Positions 1 to 8,963 are shown, counted from the first letter of the stretch. The stretch: DNA of 64,000 nucleotides from Thalassobaculum_A sp040219615 (GCF_040219615.1 NZ_JAVJSE010000038.1:495651-559650); one strand, 5' to 3'. A program made the numbers and translations. Notes: generated by a model from the letters alone, not told the origin.

Positions 1-332
1 CCGTCGGCTACTGCTGGGGCGGCACCCTCGCCTGGTTGACCGCGACCCGGCTCGACGGGTTCTCGGCGGTCGCCTCCTACTACGGCGGCGGCATCGGCAC
101 CTTCGCGGCCGAGAAGCCGCATTGCCCGGTGATCCTGCATTTCGGCGAGAACGACCACGCCATCCCGATGACCGAGGTCGACGCGGTCCGCCAGGCGCAT
201 CCCGAGCTGCCGGTGCACGTCTACCCGGCCGGCCACGGCTTCAACTGCGACCAGCGCGGCAGCTTCGAGCCGAAGAGCGCCGAGATCGCCCGCGAGCGCA
301 CCCTGGCGTTCTTCGCCAAGAACCTCGGCTGA
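1..332 (+). CDS. Dienelactone hydrolase family protein (3' part)
   Basis: Only the C-terminal part of the gene is present; the first complete codon is at position 3 and the stop is at 330-332. The visible piece starts at the nucleophile elbow GYCWGG, whose cysteine is the expected nucleophile of dienelactone hydrolases. It then shows the acid in the motif GENDHAIP and the histidine in AGHGFNC, so the Cys-Asp-His triad is complete in order and spacing. The family hydrolyses dienelactones or related esters and is cytoplasmic; the substrate here cannot be told. The N-terminal half lies outside the window. The next gene is convergent and begins 10 bp further on. The family call is secure, the specific role is not. 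Confidence 0.85.
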   Translation, partial: VGYCWGGTLAWLTATRLDGFSAVASYYGGGIGTFAAEKPHCPVILHFGENDHAIPMTEVDAVRQAHPELPVHVYPAGHGFNCDQRGSFEPKSAEIARERTLAFFAKNLG

Positions 333-342
333 GGTCCGCCCC

Positions 343-1302
343 TCAATACCAGAGGCCGGGCCAGCGCCAGCGCGGCGCGGCGCCGACCACGCGATAGCCG
401 CCGGGCAGCACGACCGGGCCGGGCCGGTCGTCGGTCCGGCGCGGTCGCTCCCCGGACAGCGCCATCAGGCGGCGCACCCGCTCGTCGGTCGGCGGGTGGG
501 TGCGCAGCAGCGACGGGTCCGGGACGTTGCGGCCGGGCAGCAGCAGGCTTTCCCAGATGCGGCCCTGTCGGCGCTCCAGCTTCAGCAGTGCCGAGGCCAG
601 GCCCTCGGGATCGCCCGAAAGCCCGACCGCGTCGATGTCGGCCTCGTACTCCCGGGCCCGCGAGAGCGCCAGCTGCAGCAGGCTCATCGCGGTCGGCGAC
701 AGCACCAGGACCAGCACCAGCGACCACGGCACCGTGACCGCGCCGGCCAGCACCAGCGGCAGGTTCAGGAGCAGCAGGATCATGCCGACCTGGGACAGCA
801 CCGCGGTCGCCCGGCTCATGGCGTCGGCCAGGTTCATGATCCACAGGTCGTTGTTGACGATGTGGCTGATCTCGTGCGCCAGGACACCGGCGAGCTCACG
901 TTCCGTCAGGGTCCGCAGCATCCCGTCGCTGACGGCGATCGCGGCGTCGCGCCGGTTGCCGACCGCGAAGGCGTTGGCCACCGCGCTCGGAACGTAGTGC
1001 AGCCGCGGCACGCCCGGCAGCCCGGCCCGCCGGCTCAGCGCGTCGAGCAGGGCATAGCCCTCGGGGAACTCATGCCTGGCTACCGGCTGCGCCCGATACA
1101 ACGACAGCACCAGGCCGGACGGGATCGACGGCGTCACGACCATGGCGATCGCGACCGCCGCCATCGCCCAGAGCACGCCCTCCCAGCCCCAGATCGCCCA
1201 GGCGCAGACCGCCGCGATCAGCGCCATGCCCAGCACCAGCAGCACCGAGTGCAGGACGTTGCGCAGCTTGTGCAGGCGCTGTCGCCGATCGCCCGTCGTC
1301 AT
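343..1302 (-). CDS. M48 family membrane metalloprotease (HtpX-like)
   Basis: A 319-residue zinc metalloprotease. Two hydrophobic segments lie in the first 70 residues. The zinc site HEISH is near residue 141 and is followed by NND; the downstream motif SRAREYEAD supplies the third zinc ligand, and two more hydrophobic segments lie between them. This order is typical of HtpX-type proteases, which degrade damaged membrane proteins from the cytoplasmic face. The start at 1302 is chosen because a GGGAGA ribosome site precedes the ATG; the open frame runs on upstream for more than 400 codons but loses all family similarity there and becomes the antisense shadow of the binding-protein gene. The C-terminal end carries the usual THPPTDERVRRL motif. 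I do not assign it to HtpX itself. Confidence 0.88.
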   Translation of the reverse strand: MTTGDRRQRLHKLRNVLHSVLLVLGMALIAAVCAWAIWGWEGVLWAMAAVAIAMVVTPSIPSGLVLSLYRAQPVARHEFPEGYALLDALSRRAGLPGVPRLHYVPSAVANAFAVGNRRDAAIAVSDGMLRTLTERELAGVLAHEISHIVNNDLWIMNLADAMSRATAVLSQVGMILLLLNLPLVLAGAVTVPWSLVLVLVLSPTAMSLLQLALSRAREYEADIDAVGLSGDPEGLASALLKLERRQGRIWESLLLPGRNVPDPSLLRTHPPTDERVRRLMALSGERPRRTDDRPGPVVLPGGYRVVGAAPRWRWPGLWY

Positions 1303-1465
1303 GATGTTCTCCCGACTCGAACCGGTAACGTAGGAACGATCACCATCCGGTGAAGGGATCCACCGCGGCTCTGGACATCGGCCAGGGTCCAGGAGATCGT
1401 TGCCATGCCCACGATTGATGACGTTTCGACGTATCACCAAGTCGTCAGACGTATGGTTATCTGAT

Positions 1466-1480
1466 CTATCGTGATGATAG
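1466..1480. promoter_or_regulatory. Small inverted repeat upstream of the TTT operon
   Basis: A perfect 5-bp inverted repeat (CTATC, five bases, GATAG) lies about 40 bp before the chosen start of the binding-protein gene in a noticeably more AT-rich stretch. It could be part of an operator, but a repeat this short can arise by chance. Confidence 0.2.
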
Positions 1481-1518
1481 CCTTCCGGGAAAATGATCAC
1501 AGTCGGGAGGAAACCCTC

Positions 1519-2493
1519 ATGAATCGCATGCTTTCCGCCGCCGTGGCCGGTCTGGCCCTGGCCGGCGCCGCGCTGTTCGGCCCGTCGGCCCAGGCCGCCT
1601 ACCCCGAGCGGCCGATCACCGTCATCGTTCCCTGGGGCGCCGGCGGTGGAACCGATGCCACCGGCCGGATGATCGCCAAGATCATGCAGGACGAGCTCGG
1701 CGTGCCGGTCAACGTGGTCAACCGCACCGGCGGCAGCGGCGTGGTCGGCCACCAGGCGATCGCCTCGGCCAAGCCGGACGGCTACACCATCGGCATCGTC
1801 ACGGTCGAGATCGCGATGATGCACTGGGTCGGCCTGACCGACCTGGACTACAAGGCCTACACGCCGATCGCGCTGTACAACGCCGACCCGGCCGGGGTCT
1901 CGGTCAACGCCGATTCCAAGTTCACCGACGTCAAGCAGATCCTCGACGCAGCCAAGGCGAACCCCGGCAAGATGAAGGGCTCCGGCACCGGCCAGGGCGG
2001 CATCTGGCACCTGGCGCTGGCCGGCATGCTGGTCGAGGCCGGCCTGGATCCGAACACCATCCCGTGGGTGCCGTCGCAGGGCGCCGCCCCGGGCCTCGCC
2101 GACCTGGCGGCCGGCGGCATCGACGTGGTCACCGCCTCGGTGGTCGAGACCCGCGCGCTGAAGGAGGCCGGCAAGGTCAAGGTGCTGGCGGTGATGGCGG
2201 ATGAGCGCCTGCCGGCGTTCCCGGACGTCCCGACCCTGAAGGAGGCCGGCGGCCCCGACTGGAAGACCGCCGCGTGGCGGACCGTGGCCGGCCCGAAGGG
2301 TCTGCCGGACGACGTCACCGCCAAGCTCTCGGCGACCATCGAGAAGGTCTACAAGAGCAAGGAGTTCCAGGACTTCATGGCGGGCCGCGGCTTCGGCCTG
2401 ACCTGGGCCGATGCGGCCGGGCTGGCCAAGCACTACGAGGCGGCCGATGCCAGCTTCGGCAAGGTCCTGAAGGCCGTCGGCCTCGCGAAGTAA
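1519..2493 (+). CDS. tctC: TTT transporter periplasmic binding protein (Bug/TctC family)
   Basis: A 324-residue Bug-family receptor. The N-terminus starts MNRMLSAAVAG, is hydrophobic to about residue 20 and has a probable signal peptidase site at PSAQA before AYPERPI. The mature part shows family landmarks: RPITVIVPWGAGGGTD, then VVNRTGGSG, then a DG(Y) turn. These proteins bind carboxylates in the periplasm and deliver them to a TctAB membrane pair, which follows directly. I chose the ATG at 1519 rather than one 16 codons upstream because GGGAGG lies nine bases before it and the signal peptide then begins normally. The ligand (citrate, tricarballylate, another acid) is not visible from sequence. 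Confidence 0.9.
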   Translation: MNRMLSAAVAGLALAGAALFGPSAQAAYPERPITVIVPWGAGGGTDATGRMIAKIMQDELGVPVNVVNRTGGSGVVGHQAIASAKPDGYTIGIVTVEIAMMHWVGLTDLDYKAYTPIALYNADPAGVSVNADSKFTDVKQILDAAKANPGKMKGSGTGQGGIWHLALAGMLVEAGLDPNTIPWVPSQGAAPGLADLAAGGIDVVTASVVETRALKEAGKVKVLAVMADERLPAFPDVPTLKEAGGPDWKTAAWRTVAGPKGLPDDVTAKLSATIEKVYKSKEFQDFMAGRGFGLTWADAAGLAKHYEAADASFGKVLKAVGLAK

Positions 2494-2536
2494 CGCGCGT
2501 CCGGCATTCGTTCGACCGACATACCCGGGTGGCGCA

Positions 2537-3013
2537 ATGCGCTTCAACGACGCGATCATCGGCGGCATTCTCATCGCCTTCGCGCTGGTGGCGGGCTACG
2601 CCACCCGGGACTTCCCGCAGATCCCAGGCCAGTCCTACGGGGCCGCCCTGTTTCCCCGCCTGCTGTGCGGCGGGTTCGCGATCTGCGGCCTGTTGCTGAT
2701 CCTTTCCGGGCGGCGCCAGCGGGCAGCCCGCGGACCATGGCTCGATCTCGACGACTGGGCGCGAACGCTGTCCGGCCCGCTGACCCTGGCCATCACCGTC
2801 GGCGGCGTCGTCTTCTACATCCTGGTCTCCGAGTGGCTCGGCTTCATCCCGACCGCTTTCCTGATGAGCGCCGCCCTGCTCCTGCGCCTGCGCGGCCGCT
2901 GGGTCAGCTCACTCGCCATCGCCGCGATCGTGACGCTGGCGATCCACCAGATCTTTTACGGACTGCTGCTCGTGCCGCTGCCCTGGGGCGTGCTCGAGCC
3001 GCTGGTGTTCTGA
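2537..3013 (+). CDS. tctB: TTT transporter small membrane subunit TctB
   Basis: A 158-residue protein with four hydrophobic segments, starting MRFNDAIIGG, which is the usual opening of TctB proteins. TctB is the small, poorly conserved membrane partner of TctA and is needed for transport by an unclear mechanism. It lies 43 bp after the binding-protein gene and 10 bp before tctA, so the three genes form one operon. Its length is normal for the family and no residue is obviously missing. Confidence 0.85.
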   Translation: MRFNDAIIGGILIAFALVAGYATRDFPQIPGQSYGAALFPRLLCGGFAICGLLLILSGRRQRAARGPWLDLDDWARTLSGPLTLAITVGGVVFYILVSEWLGFIPTAFLMSAALLLRLRGRWVSSLAIAAIVTLAIHQIFYGLLLVPLPWGVLEPLVF

Positions 3014-3023
3014 GGCATCGGTC

Positions 3024-4529
3024 ATGGACGCGTTCCTGCTGGCACTGCCACTTGTGTTCCAACCCAACGTCCTGGCAGTCATGGCCCTGGCCGCGATTTT
3101 CGGCCTGTTCGTCGGGTCGGTTCCCGGGCTGACCGCCACCATGGCGACAGCGCTGCTGGTGCCGCTGACCTTCTTCATGGACCCGGTGCCGGCGATCGCC
3201 GCCATGGTGACGGCGACCGCCATGGCGATCTTCGCCGGCGACATCCCGGGCGCCCTGCTGCGCGTCCCCGGTACTCCGGCCTCGGCCGCCTACGCCGCCG
3301 AGGCTTACGCCATGACCCGCAAGGGACTGGCAGAGCGCGCGCTCGGCACCAGCCTGGTCGGCTCGGCGATCGGCGGCATGTTCGGCACCGTCGTCCTGGT
3401 GATCTCGGCGCCCCAGCTCGCCGAGGTGGCGCTGCAGTTCACCCAGTTCGAGTATTTCTGGCTGGCCTGCCTGGGACTCAGCTGCGCGGTCTTCGTCTCG
3501 ACCGCCTCGCCGGTCAAGGGCACGGTGTCGCTGCTGATCGGGCTGATGATGGCGACCGTCGGAATCGACATCACCGCCGGCCACCCGCGCTACACCTTCG
3601 GCATCCCCGACCTGCTCGGCGGCATCGCCTTCATTCCGGCGATGATCGGCATGTTCGCGGTCGCCGAGATCCTGCGCAACGTGGTCTCGACCGCGCCGGT
3701 GGAACCGCCTCGGCTGGAGCATCTGTTCCGGGTGTTCCAGGGCCTCGGCGGCGTGTTCATGCGCTACTGGCGCGGGCTGGTGCGCGGCAGTGTGCTGGGC
3801 ACCGCGGTCGGCATCCTGCCGGGCGCCGGCGGCGACATCGCCGCCTGGGTCGCCTATGCGCTCAGCAAGAAGCTGTCGAAGGAGCCGAAGAAGTTCGGCA
3901 CCGGCCATGTCGAAGGCATCGTCGACGCCGGCGCCGCCAACAACGCCGCGCTCAGCGGCGCCTGGGTTCCGGCCCTGGTGTTCGGCATTCCCGGCGACTC
4001 CATCACCGCGATCGTGATCGGCGTGCTGTACGTCAAGGGCATGAACCCCGGCCCGACGGTGTTCCTGCAGAACCCGGAACTGATCTACGGCGTGTTCATC
4101 ACCTTCTTCCTGGCCAACATCGTGCTGATCCCGTTCGGCTTCGCCGCGATCGGCCTGGCCCGCCACATCCTGCGGATCCCGCGCAGCATCGTGTGGCCCA
4201 TCGTGCTGCTGTTCTCGATGGTCGGTGCCTACGCCATCGACAACAGCCTGTTCGGTATTGTCGTCATGCTGACGGTCGGGGTCCTGGCCTTCCTGATGGA
4301 GGAGAACGGCTTTCCGGTCGCCCCGGCGATCCTCGGCCTGGTGCTGGGGCCGATGCTGGAAGGCAACTTCATGACGGCGATGATCAAGGCTGACGGCAAC
4401 CTGCTCGGGTTCTTCGAGCGTCCGATCGCGGCTGTCCTCGGCGTCATCACCCTGCTGCTCTGGGCGACCCCTCTGATCCTGGTTGCGCTGCGCCGCGCCC
4501 GGCTACGCGCCGCCGGCGAACGGGGATAG
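3024..4529 (+). CDS. tctA: TTT transporter large membrane subunit TctA
   Basis: A 501-residue membrane protein with about 12 hydrophobic segments. Two conserved glycine-rich signatures are present: GSVPGLTATMATALLVPLTF near residue 31, and GILPGAGGDIAAWVAYA near residue 265, together with the GDIPGALLRVPGTPAS loop. These are the two TctA signature repeats that form the transport path. It is the channel subunit of the secondary transporter whose binding protein and small subunit precede it. It starts 10 bp after tctB. The next gene, a hydrolase, follows after 39 bp on the same strand and may be cotranscribed. Confidence 0.92.
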   Translation: MDAFLLALPLVFQPNVLAVMALAAIFGLFVGSVPGLTATMATALLVPLTFFMDPVPAIAAMVTATAMAIFAGDIPGALLRVPGTPASAAYAAEAYAMTRKGLAERALGTSLVGSAIGGMFGTVVLVISAPQLAEVALQFTQFEYFWLACLGLSCAVFVSTASPVKGTVSLLIGLMMATVGIDITAGHPRYTFGIPDLLGGIAFIPAMIGMFAVAEILRNVVSTAPVEPPRLEHLFRVFQGLGGVFMRYWRGLVRGSVLGTAVGILPGAGGDIAAWVAYALSKKLSKEPKKFGTGHVEGIVDAGAANNAALSGAWVPALVFGIPGDSITAIVIGVLYVKGMNPGPTVFLQNPELIYGVFITFFLANIVLIPFGFAAIGLARHILRIPRSIVWPIVLLFSMVGAYAIDNSLFGIVVMLTVGVLAFLMEENGFPVAPAILGLVLGPMLEGNFMTAMIKADGNLLGFFERPIAAVLGVITLLLWATPLILVALRRARLRAAGERG

Positions 4530-4568
4530 ACTGCCGCCTCCCGACAAACGGCGAGGCGGACGACGGAC

Positions 4569-5936
4569 ATGCAGGGTTGGCTCACCGCGGCACTCGACTA
4601 CATCCCGCGCTGGCTCGAGCACCAGATGCGCCTATCGGAACAACCCGGCTGCGCGATCGCGGTCGCGTATCGCGGCAGGGTCGTTCTGGAGCGGGCGTTC
4701 GGCCACGCCAACCTGAGAACCGGCGAGCTACTCACGCCGCGCCACCGCTTCCGGGTCGCCTCGCATTCCAAGACCTTCACCGCCGCCGGCATCCTGAAGC
4801 TGCGCGAGGCCGACCGGCTGCGCCTGGACGACCCGGTCGGCCGCTACGTCGACGGCCTGCATCCGAAGGTGGCGGCGGCGACCATCGGCCAGCTGCTGTC
4901 GCACAGCGCCGGGCTGATCCGTGACGGCCTCGACGCCGGGCAGTGGCAGGACCGCCGTCCCTATCTCGACGAGGCCGAGCTGCGGGCCGCGCTCGCCGAG
5001 CCACCGGTGCTGCCGGCCGGCAGCCGGTTCAAGTACTCCAACCACGGCTTCGGCCTGCTGGGGCTGGCGATCGAGCGGGTCACCGGCAAGCCGTACCGGG
5101 AGTGGATCGCGCGCAATGTCGTCGCCCGGGCCGGGCTGCAGGAGACCGTGCCCGACATGCCGGTCCCGGCGGGCGCCCCGATGGTCGGCGGCCACAGCGG
5201 CAAGCTGCCGCTCGGCCGCCGGCTGGTGGTGCCCGGGACCAACGACACGAGGGCGCTGTCGTCGGCCACCGGCTTCGTGTCGACCGCCGGCGACCTCGCC
5301 CGGTTCTTCGCCGGCCTCGACCCGGCCGCCCGGCGCAGCGTGCTGTCGCCGGAGAGCCGGCGCGAGATGGTGCGCCGGCACTGGCACGAGGAGCACTCCA
5401 GCCTCGCCCGCCACTACGGCCTCGGCACGATCCTCGGCAGGGTCGGCGACTGGGAGTGGTTCGGCCACGCCGGCGGCTTCCAGAGCTGCATCAGCCGCAC
5501 GGTGGTCCTGCCCGGCCGCGACCTGGCGGTGTCGGTGCTGACCAACGCGGTCGACGGCTACGCCCACCAGTGGTCGGACGGCGCCGTCCACATCCTGCGC
5601 GGCTTCGCGAAGCGCGGCGCCCCGACCGCGAAGACCCGCGACTGGGCCGGCCGCTGGTGGGGGCTGTGGGGTTCCACGGACCTGGTGCCGATGCGCGACC
5701 ACGTCCTGATATGCACCCCGAACCTGGTCAACCCGTTCCTGGATGCCGGCGAGATCGCGGTCACCGGCCCCGACGCCGGCACCATCCGGCTGGCCGGCGG
5801 CTTTGCCAATCACGGCGAGACCGCCCGACTGGTCCGCGACGGCGACGGCAAGGTGGCCGAGGTCTGGCTGGGCGGCGGCAAGTGGCTGCCGGAGGCCGCG
5901 ATGGCGGCGGAGATGGTGCGGCGCTACGAAGGGTAG
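4569..5936 (+). CDS. Serine hydrolase of the class C beta-lactamase fold
   Basis: A 455-residue member of the beta-lactamase-related hydrolase family. The catalytic triad motifs are all present: SxxK as SHSK near residue 65, YxN as YSN near residue 157, and the HxG motif HAG in WFGHAGGF near residue 300. No signal peptide is visible, so it is probably cytoplasmic, unlike true AmpC beta-lactamases. Proteins of this family include esterases, D-amino peptidases and amidohydrolases. A C-terminal extension of about 100 residues, rich in beta-type sequence, resembles the extra domain seen in some family members. It follows tctA by 39 bp, so it may act on the imported compound, but that is inference. 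A beta-lactam resistance role is not supported. Confidence 0.85.
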   Translation: MQGWLTAALDYIPRWLEHQMRLSEQPGCAIAVAYRGRVVLERAFGHANLRTGELLTPRHRFRVASHSKTFTAAGILKLREADRLRLDDPVGRYVDGLHPKVAAATIGQLLSHSAGLIRDGLDAGQWQDRRPYLDEAELRAALAEPPVLPAGSRFKYSNHGFGLLGLAIERVTGKPYREWIARNVVARAGLQETVPDMPVPAGAPMVGGHSGKLPLGRRLVVPGTNDTRALSSATGFVSTAGDLARFFAGLDPAARRSVLSPESRREMVRRHWHEEHSSLARHYGLGTILGRVGDWEWFGHAGGFQSCISRTVVLPGRDLAVSVLTNAVDGYAHQWSDGAVHILRGFAKRGAPTAKTRDWAGRWWGLWGSTDLVPMRDHVLICTPNLVNPFLDAGEIAVTGPDAGTIRLAGGFANHGETARLVRDGDGKVAEVWLGGGKWLPEAAMAAEMVRRYEG

Positions 5937-6074
5937 GCAGCCGTCGAGGCGATGGCGGGTCGCACCCGGCGACGGTCCGGCGGCGTGAGCGGGACTCCGC
6001 AGGCCGGGATCACGCCGTCCGCTTGAGCCTTGTTCAGTCCGAAGCCCCCCAGCTTGCTCCCACCAGAACCAGGG

Positions 6075-6091
6075 CTTGAATTCTGTTCAAG
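6075..6091. promoter_or_regulatory. Inverted repeat upstream of the CmcJ-type gene
   Basis: A perfect 6-bp inverted repeat (CTTGAA, five bases, TTCAAG) lies in the 267-bp region before the oxygenase gene. The surrounding sequence is AT-richer than the genes and carries several GTTCAG/GAACTGAAC-like pieces. It may be an operator for that gene. No protein can be named. Confidence 0.3.
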
Positions 6092-6203
6092 TAATCCTGA
6101 ACTGAACTCGTTGGCGACCGGTGCCGCCCTTCCCCACCTTCCTGGCATCGAACGTCGGCGACAGGTGCCCCCACCGCCGCCGCGCCAACCGAGGAAGCAA
6201 GCC

Positions 6204-7088
6204 ATGAGCGTCCAGACCGCACACCGGCCCGCGACATCCACCCCCGGTCTCTCGACCCGCGCCTCCATCGCCGCGATCGAGGCCACGCTGACCTTCATCA
6301 CCCCGTCCGACACCAAGCCGTCGTTCCACAGTTCGGCACTCACCGGTGGCGCACCGCGAGTTCTGTTCGAGACCGAGCGGCACACCGTTCCGATCCACGA
6401 CATGCGGCCGCTGGCCGGCACCCTGTCGCTCGACCGCGAGGGCTTCGAGCTGCTGCGCCGGCCGACCGCGGTCGAGGACCTGTATGACGACGAGGCCGTC
6501 GAGACCCGCTACTACGCCGAGGTCGAGGCGCTGCTGAAGGAGGCCCTGGGCGCCACCCGGGTGGTGATCTTCGACGCGACCCGCCGGTCCGACGCCGGCC
6601 CGGGCGCCCCGAACCGCGACGGTGCCCGCGGCCCGGCCGGCCGGGTCCATGTCGACTACACCGAGAAGAGCGGCCCGCAGCGGCTCAGGGACCTGCTCGG
6701 CGAGGCTGAAGCGGCGCGGCTGGCGGCGTCCGGCGCGCGCATCGTCCAGGTCAATGCCTGGCGGCCGATCCGCGGCCCGGTCGAGCGCTCGCCGCTGGCC
6801 CTGGCCGACGCCTCGAGCGTGCGGCCGGAGGACCTGATCGCCACCGACCAGGTGTTCCCGAACCGGGTCGGCGAAATCTACCACCTCGCCCACGAGACCG
6901 GTCAGCGCTGGTACTACGCGCCCTGGATGACGGCCGACGAGGTGCTGCTGATCAAGGGCTGGGACAGCCTCGACGACGGCCGCGCCCGGTTCACCCCGCA
7001 CAGCGCCTTCGAGCAGCCCGACGCGCCGGCGGACGCCGCCCCGCGCGAGAGCATCGAGGTCCGCACCCTGGCGATCATCGAGGACTGA
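6204..7088 (+). CDS. CmcJ/NvfI family oxidoreductase (putative Fe(II)/2OG oxygenase)
   Basis: A 294-residue protein that resembles the CmcJ/NvfI/AsqJ-like group, known from cephamycin methoxylation partners and fungal meroterpenoid oxygenases and common in bacteria as uncharacterised homologs. A putative metal site HVD occurs in GRVHVDYTEKSG near residue 151, and a distal histidine in the strongly conserved C-terminal stretch FTPHSAFEQPDAP, followed by RESIEVRTLAI. The segment LIKGWDSLDDG is also typical. The start at 6204 is preceded by GAGGAAG seven bases upstream; the frame is open for a further 58 codons but those look non-coding. It has no operon partner. The substrate is unknown. Confidence 0.8.
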   Translation: MSVQTAHRPATSTPGLSTRASIAAIEATLTFITPSDTKPSFHSSALTGGAPRVLFETERHTVPIHDMRPLAGTLSLDREGFELLRRPTAVEDLYDDEAVETRYYAEVEALLKEALGATRVVIFDATRRSDAGPGAPNRDGARGPAGRVHVDYTEKSGPQRLRDLLGEAEAARLAASGARIVQVNAWRPIRGPVERSPLALADASSVRPEDLIATDQVFPNRVGEIYHLAHETGQRWYYAPWMTADEVLLIKGWDSLDDGRARFTPHSAFEQPDAPADAAPRESIEVRTLAIIED

Positions 7089-7111
7089 ACACCACGTGCT
7101 GCCGCCCCTCT

Positions 7112-7149
7112 CCCGCCTCGGCGCCCGGATTCGCGAGCGCCGAGGCGGG
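7112..7149. terminator. Bidirectional terminator-like hairpin
   Basis: A perfect 13-bp inverted repeat (CCCGCCTCGGCGC and its complement) with a 12-base loop sits in the 84 bp between two convergent genes. It is GC-rich and has no strong T run, so it may stop transcription poorly on its own, but its place between two 3' ends fits a shared terminator. Confidence 0.6.
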
Positions 7150-7172
7150 TCCGGCAGGTCACGACCGGCCGG

Positions 7173-7931
7173 CTAGGCAGCGGCGGTCCGGGCCGTTCCG
7201 GTATCGGGTGCCTGGAACAGCGCCAGGCCCTGATCCAGGAACGACAGGGCATCGTGCACGATCATCAACGGCGGGTGGTATCCGAACCACATCGGGATAT
7301 CCGCGCCGTCGTGGTGCCAGACGATCCCGGGCTCGGTGATCGAGAGCCGGTAGCGCTGGCCGATGCCCTTGCGCATGACCTGCTCGGGCATCATCGCGAA
7401 CACGTGGTCGACTCCCCAGCACTCCACGGCGATCGCCCTGCCCAGCAAGGGCAGCATCGGCACCAGCAGGTGGCTGAGCGGCGTGCCCCTGTAGGCCTTG
7501 GAGACCCAGATCCCGCCGGAGAAGCCGACCGACCCGCGCATGGCATGGAACCACTGGCGGGCCTTCGGGCCTTCGATCCGCAGGTGGTCGTCGGACCCGT
7601 CGAAGTACAGCCCCGGGCCTTCCATCACCTCGCTCATGCTCGGATGCGCGTCGAACAAGGCGCATGCGTAGGTGCCGATCTTTCGGCCCTGGTGCTTGAC
7701 CACGATGCAGGTTCCCCGCGATGCGCGGGTGAACCGGTTGTCGTACGCGCCGAAGGTGTAGCCGCCCTCCCGATCGACCTGCCCGAAGGCCTGGAAATCG
7801 CCGTGGACCGACAAGGTCGCCCCGAACTCGGCGGCGACGCTCGCGCGCGCCTGACGCAGCAACTTTCGCAAGAGGTACGAGCCTTCTCGCTCAATGTCCG
7901 TCTTGCGGATATTGGGCGTCTGATGTTTCAT
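7173..7931 (-). CDS. Uncharacterised protein with a possible acyltransferase-like fold
   Basis: A 252-residue protein that I do not recognise. The region around residues 135-215 (GGIWVSKAYRGTPLSHLL, then a hydrophobic helix, then a block with GVDHVFAMM) is laid out like the acetyl-CoA binding core of GNAT or autoinducer-synthase-like proteins, with RGTPLS where the acyl-CoA loop would be. The N-terminal 60 residues are basic. There are no membrane segments or signal peptide. The start at 7931 is chosen because GGAGG lies just upstream; a start 10 codons earlier would overlap that site. It is divergent from an EamA transporter gene, with 149 bp between them. Function is open. Confidence 0.6.
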   Translation of the reverse strand: MKHQTPNIRKTDIEREGSYLLRKLLRQARASVAAEFGATLSVHGDFQAFGQVDREGGYTFGAYDNRFTRASRGTCIVVKHQGRKIGTYACALFDAHPSMSEVMEGPGLYFDGSDDHLRIEGPKARQWFHAMRGSVGFSGGIWVSKAYRGTPLSHLLVPMLPLLGRAIAVECWGVDHVFAMMPEQVMRKGIGQRYRLSITEPGIVWHHDGADIPMWFGYHPPLMIVHDALSFLDQGLALFQAPDTGTARTAAA

Positions 7932-8080
7932 GAACTTCCTCCGTTGGTTGTCGTCGCGCAATGCGACGCCTCACTGTACGGGGGAGCGATCCGAAAGCGC
8001 GATTCGTCGATTGGCGGCTCCCCCCTTCGCCAACCGGAACGTATCTTCGCAGGATGGTGACTCAGGAGGCCCGGTCGCAC

Positions 8081-8962
8081 ATGCGGGACTGGTGGAACGG
8101 TCAATCGGACATATTCAAGGGATCAGCGTGCCTGTCCGGAGCGGGTGCCGCCTTCGTCGCCATCAATGCGATTGTACATGCCCTGGGAAGCGCCGTGCCG
8201 GCCTTCCAGATCGCGTTCCTGCAGCAGCTGGTGGTGGTGGCGCTGATCGCGCCGGGCATCCTGGCCAAGGGCATCGGCGTCATGAAGAGCCCGGCCCCGG
8301 CGATGCATATCGGGCGCTGCCTGGCGACCGGGATCGCGATCTACACCGGGTTCCTCGCCATGGCCAATCTGCCGGTGTCGGAGACCACGGCCCTGCTGTT
8401 CTCGCGCATGCTGTTCACGGCGGCGCTCGCCGCCCTGTTCCTGCGCGAGGTGGTCGGGCTGACCTCGTGGCTGCGGATCGGCATCGCCACCCTGGGCGTG
8501 GTGCTGGTGCTGTCGCCCGATACCGCGACCGGCAATCTCTATGTGCTCGCCGCCCTGGTCTCGGCCCTGTCGATCTCGGTCACCATGCTGCTGATCCGCG
8601 CGATGAAGACGGAATCCGCCGAGGCGATCGTCGGCTGGCAGGCGATCGGCCTGGTCTTCCTGTTCGGCGGCCCGGCGCTGTACGGCTGGGTCCCGCTGGA
8701 CTGGCCGGCCGTCGCGGGCTGCGCCGCGGTCGGCGTGCTGCTCTGGCTGGCCCAGCACCTCAACGTGCTCGCCTACCGGTTCGCACCGGCCGCCGCGATT
8801 CAACCGGCGGACGCCAGCCGACTAGTTGTCGCCTTGGCGATCGATAGTCTGCTATTCGGTGTGTTGCCCACGGCCGTTGTGATGGGCGGTGCGATCCTCA
8901 TCCTCGCAGCCGCGACATATGGCAGGGTCGCGTGGGGCCGGAGACGCACGGAGAACGCCTGA
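8081..8962 (+). CDS. EamA/DMT family transporter
   Basis: A 293-residue membrane protein with about ten hydrophobic segments arranged as two five-helix EamA repeats (for example the stretch around VSETTALLFSRMLFTAALAA, with the paired repeat around FAPAAAIQPADASRLV). The family exports or imports small metabolites such as amino acids, nucleosides or guanidinium-type compounds; the substrate cannot be told. AGGAGG is 11 bases before the ATG at 8081; an alternative start at 8054 is possible. Its stop is one base before the start of the following HTH gene, so the two are translationally linked. Confidence 0.82.
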   Translation: MRDWWNGQSDIFKGSACLSGAGAAFVAINAIVHALGSAVPAFQIAFLQQLVVVALIAPGILAKGIGVMKSPAPAMHIGRCLATGIAIYTGFLAMANLPVSETTALLFSRMLFTAALAALFLREVVGLTSWLRIGIATLGVVLVLSPDTATGNLYVLAALVSALSISVTMLLIRAMKTESAEAIVGWQAIGLVFLFGGPALYGWVPLDWPAVAGCAAVGVLLWLAQHLNVLAYRFAPAAAIQPADASRLVVALAIDSLLFGVLPTAVVMGGAILILAAATYGRVAWGRRRTENA

Positions 8963-8963
8963 C

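Noticed and set aside
343..2574. A 743-codon antisense-extended open frame covering the M48 gene and the binding-protein gene
   Set aside because: Only the last 319 codons match a family. The rest mirrors the binding-protein gene and lacks a ribosome site.
4569..5936. A true beta-lactamase resistance gene
   Set aside because: The SxxK, YxN and HxG motifs fit the wider hydrolase family, and there is no signal peptide to bring it to the periplasm.
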